The notes below the pieces were generated by a model, which did no database searches, had not been told where the DNA came from, and saw only the letters and a list, made by a program, of their open reading frames with translations. A stretch of 58,737 nucleotides of DNA from Erysipelotrichaceae bacterium (GTDB taxonomy: Bacteria; Bacillota_I; Bacilli_A; Erysipelotrichales; Erysipelotrichaceae). Shown piece after piece: positions 58,516 to 58,737 of the stretch (position 1 is the stretch's first letter; the number at the start of each line of letters is the position of its first letter). The stretch lies in NCBI GenBank assembly GCA_015058875.1, contig SVBN01000008.1:1-58737 (forward strand). Direction: 5' to 3'. The position numbers and the translations under genes are program-made.

Positions 58516-58624
58516 CCATTAATTCCATAGTTATCCGGGCAGCTGTATCCGGCTGTCTGCTTTTTACGTGCTTTTGCCGGAATTTCATGATTCATCCAGG
58601 GTTTCAGTGAGGCTGATCCACTGT

Positions 58625-58737
58625 TTACAACCCAAATTTATCTCTCCATGAATAATTCAGGCTATATATATTTATGTATGTCTCATTGTATGCCTTGTGA
58701 TACTTCCTATAGATAGAAACAAACTCTATCCGCCGCT
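58625..58737 (-). CDS. Possible C-terminal end of a gene running off the right edge
   Basis: A minus-strand frame open from the edge to the stop at 58625-58627, reading RIEFVSIYRKYHKAYNETYI, then SLNYSWRDKFGL. Too short for identification, and chance cannot be excluded. Confidence 0.3.
   Translation of the reverse strand, partial: RRIEFVSIYRKYHKAYNETYINIYSLNYSWRDKFGL

Larger units (their letters stand above)
57095..58605 (+). mobile_element. IS1380-family insertion sequence (boundaries approximate)
   Basis: A single transposase gene with about 140 bp before and 90 bp after it. Hairpins at 57111-57124 (GCGAT/ATCGC) and 57150-57166 (TGCACC/GGTGCA) lie on the left. I could not fix the terminal inverted repeats; AAACCTGATTGA near 57096 and the complement of TCATCCAGGGTTT near 58600 are weak candidates. 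Confidence 0.6.

Overview
The window is bacterial chromosome with an accessory island. Strong AGGAGG-type ribosome sites, lactose/cellobiose-type PTS operons with PRD regulators, lipobox lipoproteins and Rho-independent terminators with U-tails point to a Bacillota (Firmicutes) organism, probably a gut anaerobe. An Erysipelotrichia-like lineage is my guess; no rRNA or taxonomic marker is present to settle it.

Left arm (1 to 13.8 kb). A partial lipoprotein is followed by an SDR dehydrogenase divergent from a TetR regulator, a nitroreductase and MFS pair divergent from a MerR regulator (with a classic 19-bp-spacer MerR promoter), and an AraC regulator. Then come two minus-strand units: a 14-TM MFS transporter plus an SDR, and a GltD-like flavoprotein, an NAD-kinase-like protein, a BaiCD/BaiH-type enoate reductase and a single-chain protein built like fused PheS and PheT catalytic cores without their ATP-binding arginines. 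The set resembles part of a bile-acid or enoate reduction pathway with its own NADP(H) supply. The role of the synthetase-like protein is unknown.

Island (13.83 to 40.68 kb). Directly downstream of tRNA-Gly(CCC) lie three head-to-tail DNA segments. Each begins with the same TGT... end and finishes with a matching ...ACA end, each end carries about three copies of an ACAAAACAA(n)TTGGCC-like site, and the pentamer CGAGA sits at all four junctions. This is the layout expected for three successive Tn7-like (TnsB-type) insertions at one attachment site. Element 1 (about 10.8 kb) carries a zinc-finger/AbiEi-like protein, an ABC exporter with a two-component system between 50-bp direct repeats, tRNA-Ser plus a degenerate tRNA-Met-like gene, and an EcoRI-type methylase with a DUF262-HNH nuclease. 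Element 2 (about 7.5 kb) carries a complete beta-glucoside PTS operon with a PRD activator and a secreted protein. Element 3 (about 8.5 kb) carries a second PTS permease with three YdjC-type deacetylase homologues, an esterase and a PRD regulator. I found no transposase gene in any of them.

Right arm (40.7 to 58.7 kb). An ATC-hydrolase-like protein, a truncated and a full alpha/beta hydrolase and a membrane protein are followed by a paralogue of the element 2 secreted protein, a LysR regulator divergent from a DUF6282-type hydrolase and a MatC-like transporter, mutY converging on a DUF262/DUF1524/DUF4357 protein, a DUF6155-like protein with uridine phosphorylase, tRNA-Glu and tRNA-Trp, a cysteine-rich protein, a lipoprotein, rarA, and a gene fragment beside an IS1380-family insertion sequence.

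All functional calls come from reading the sequence without database searches.
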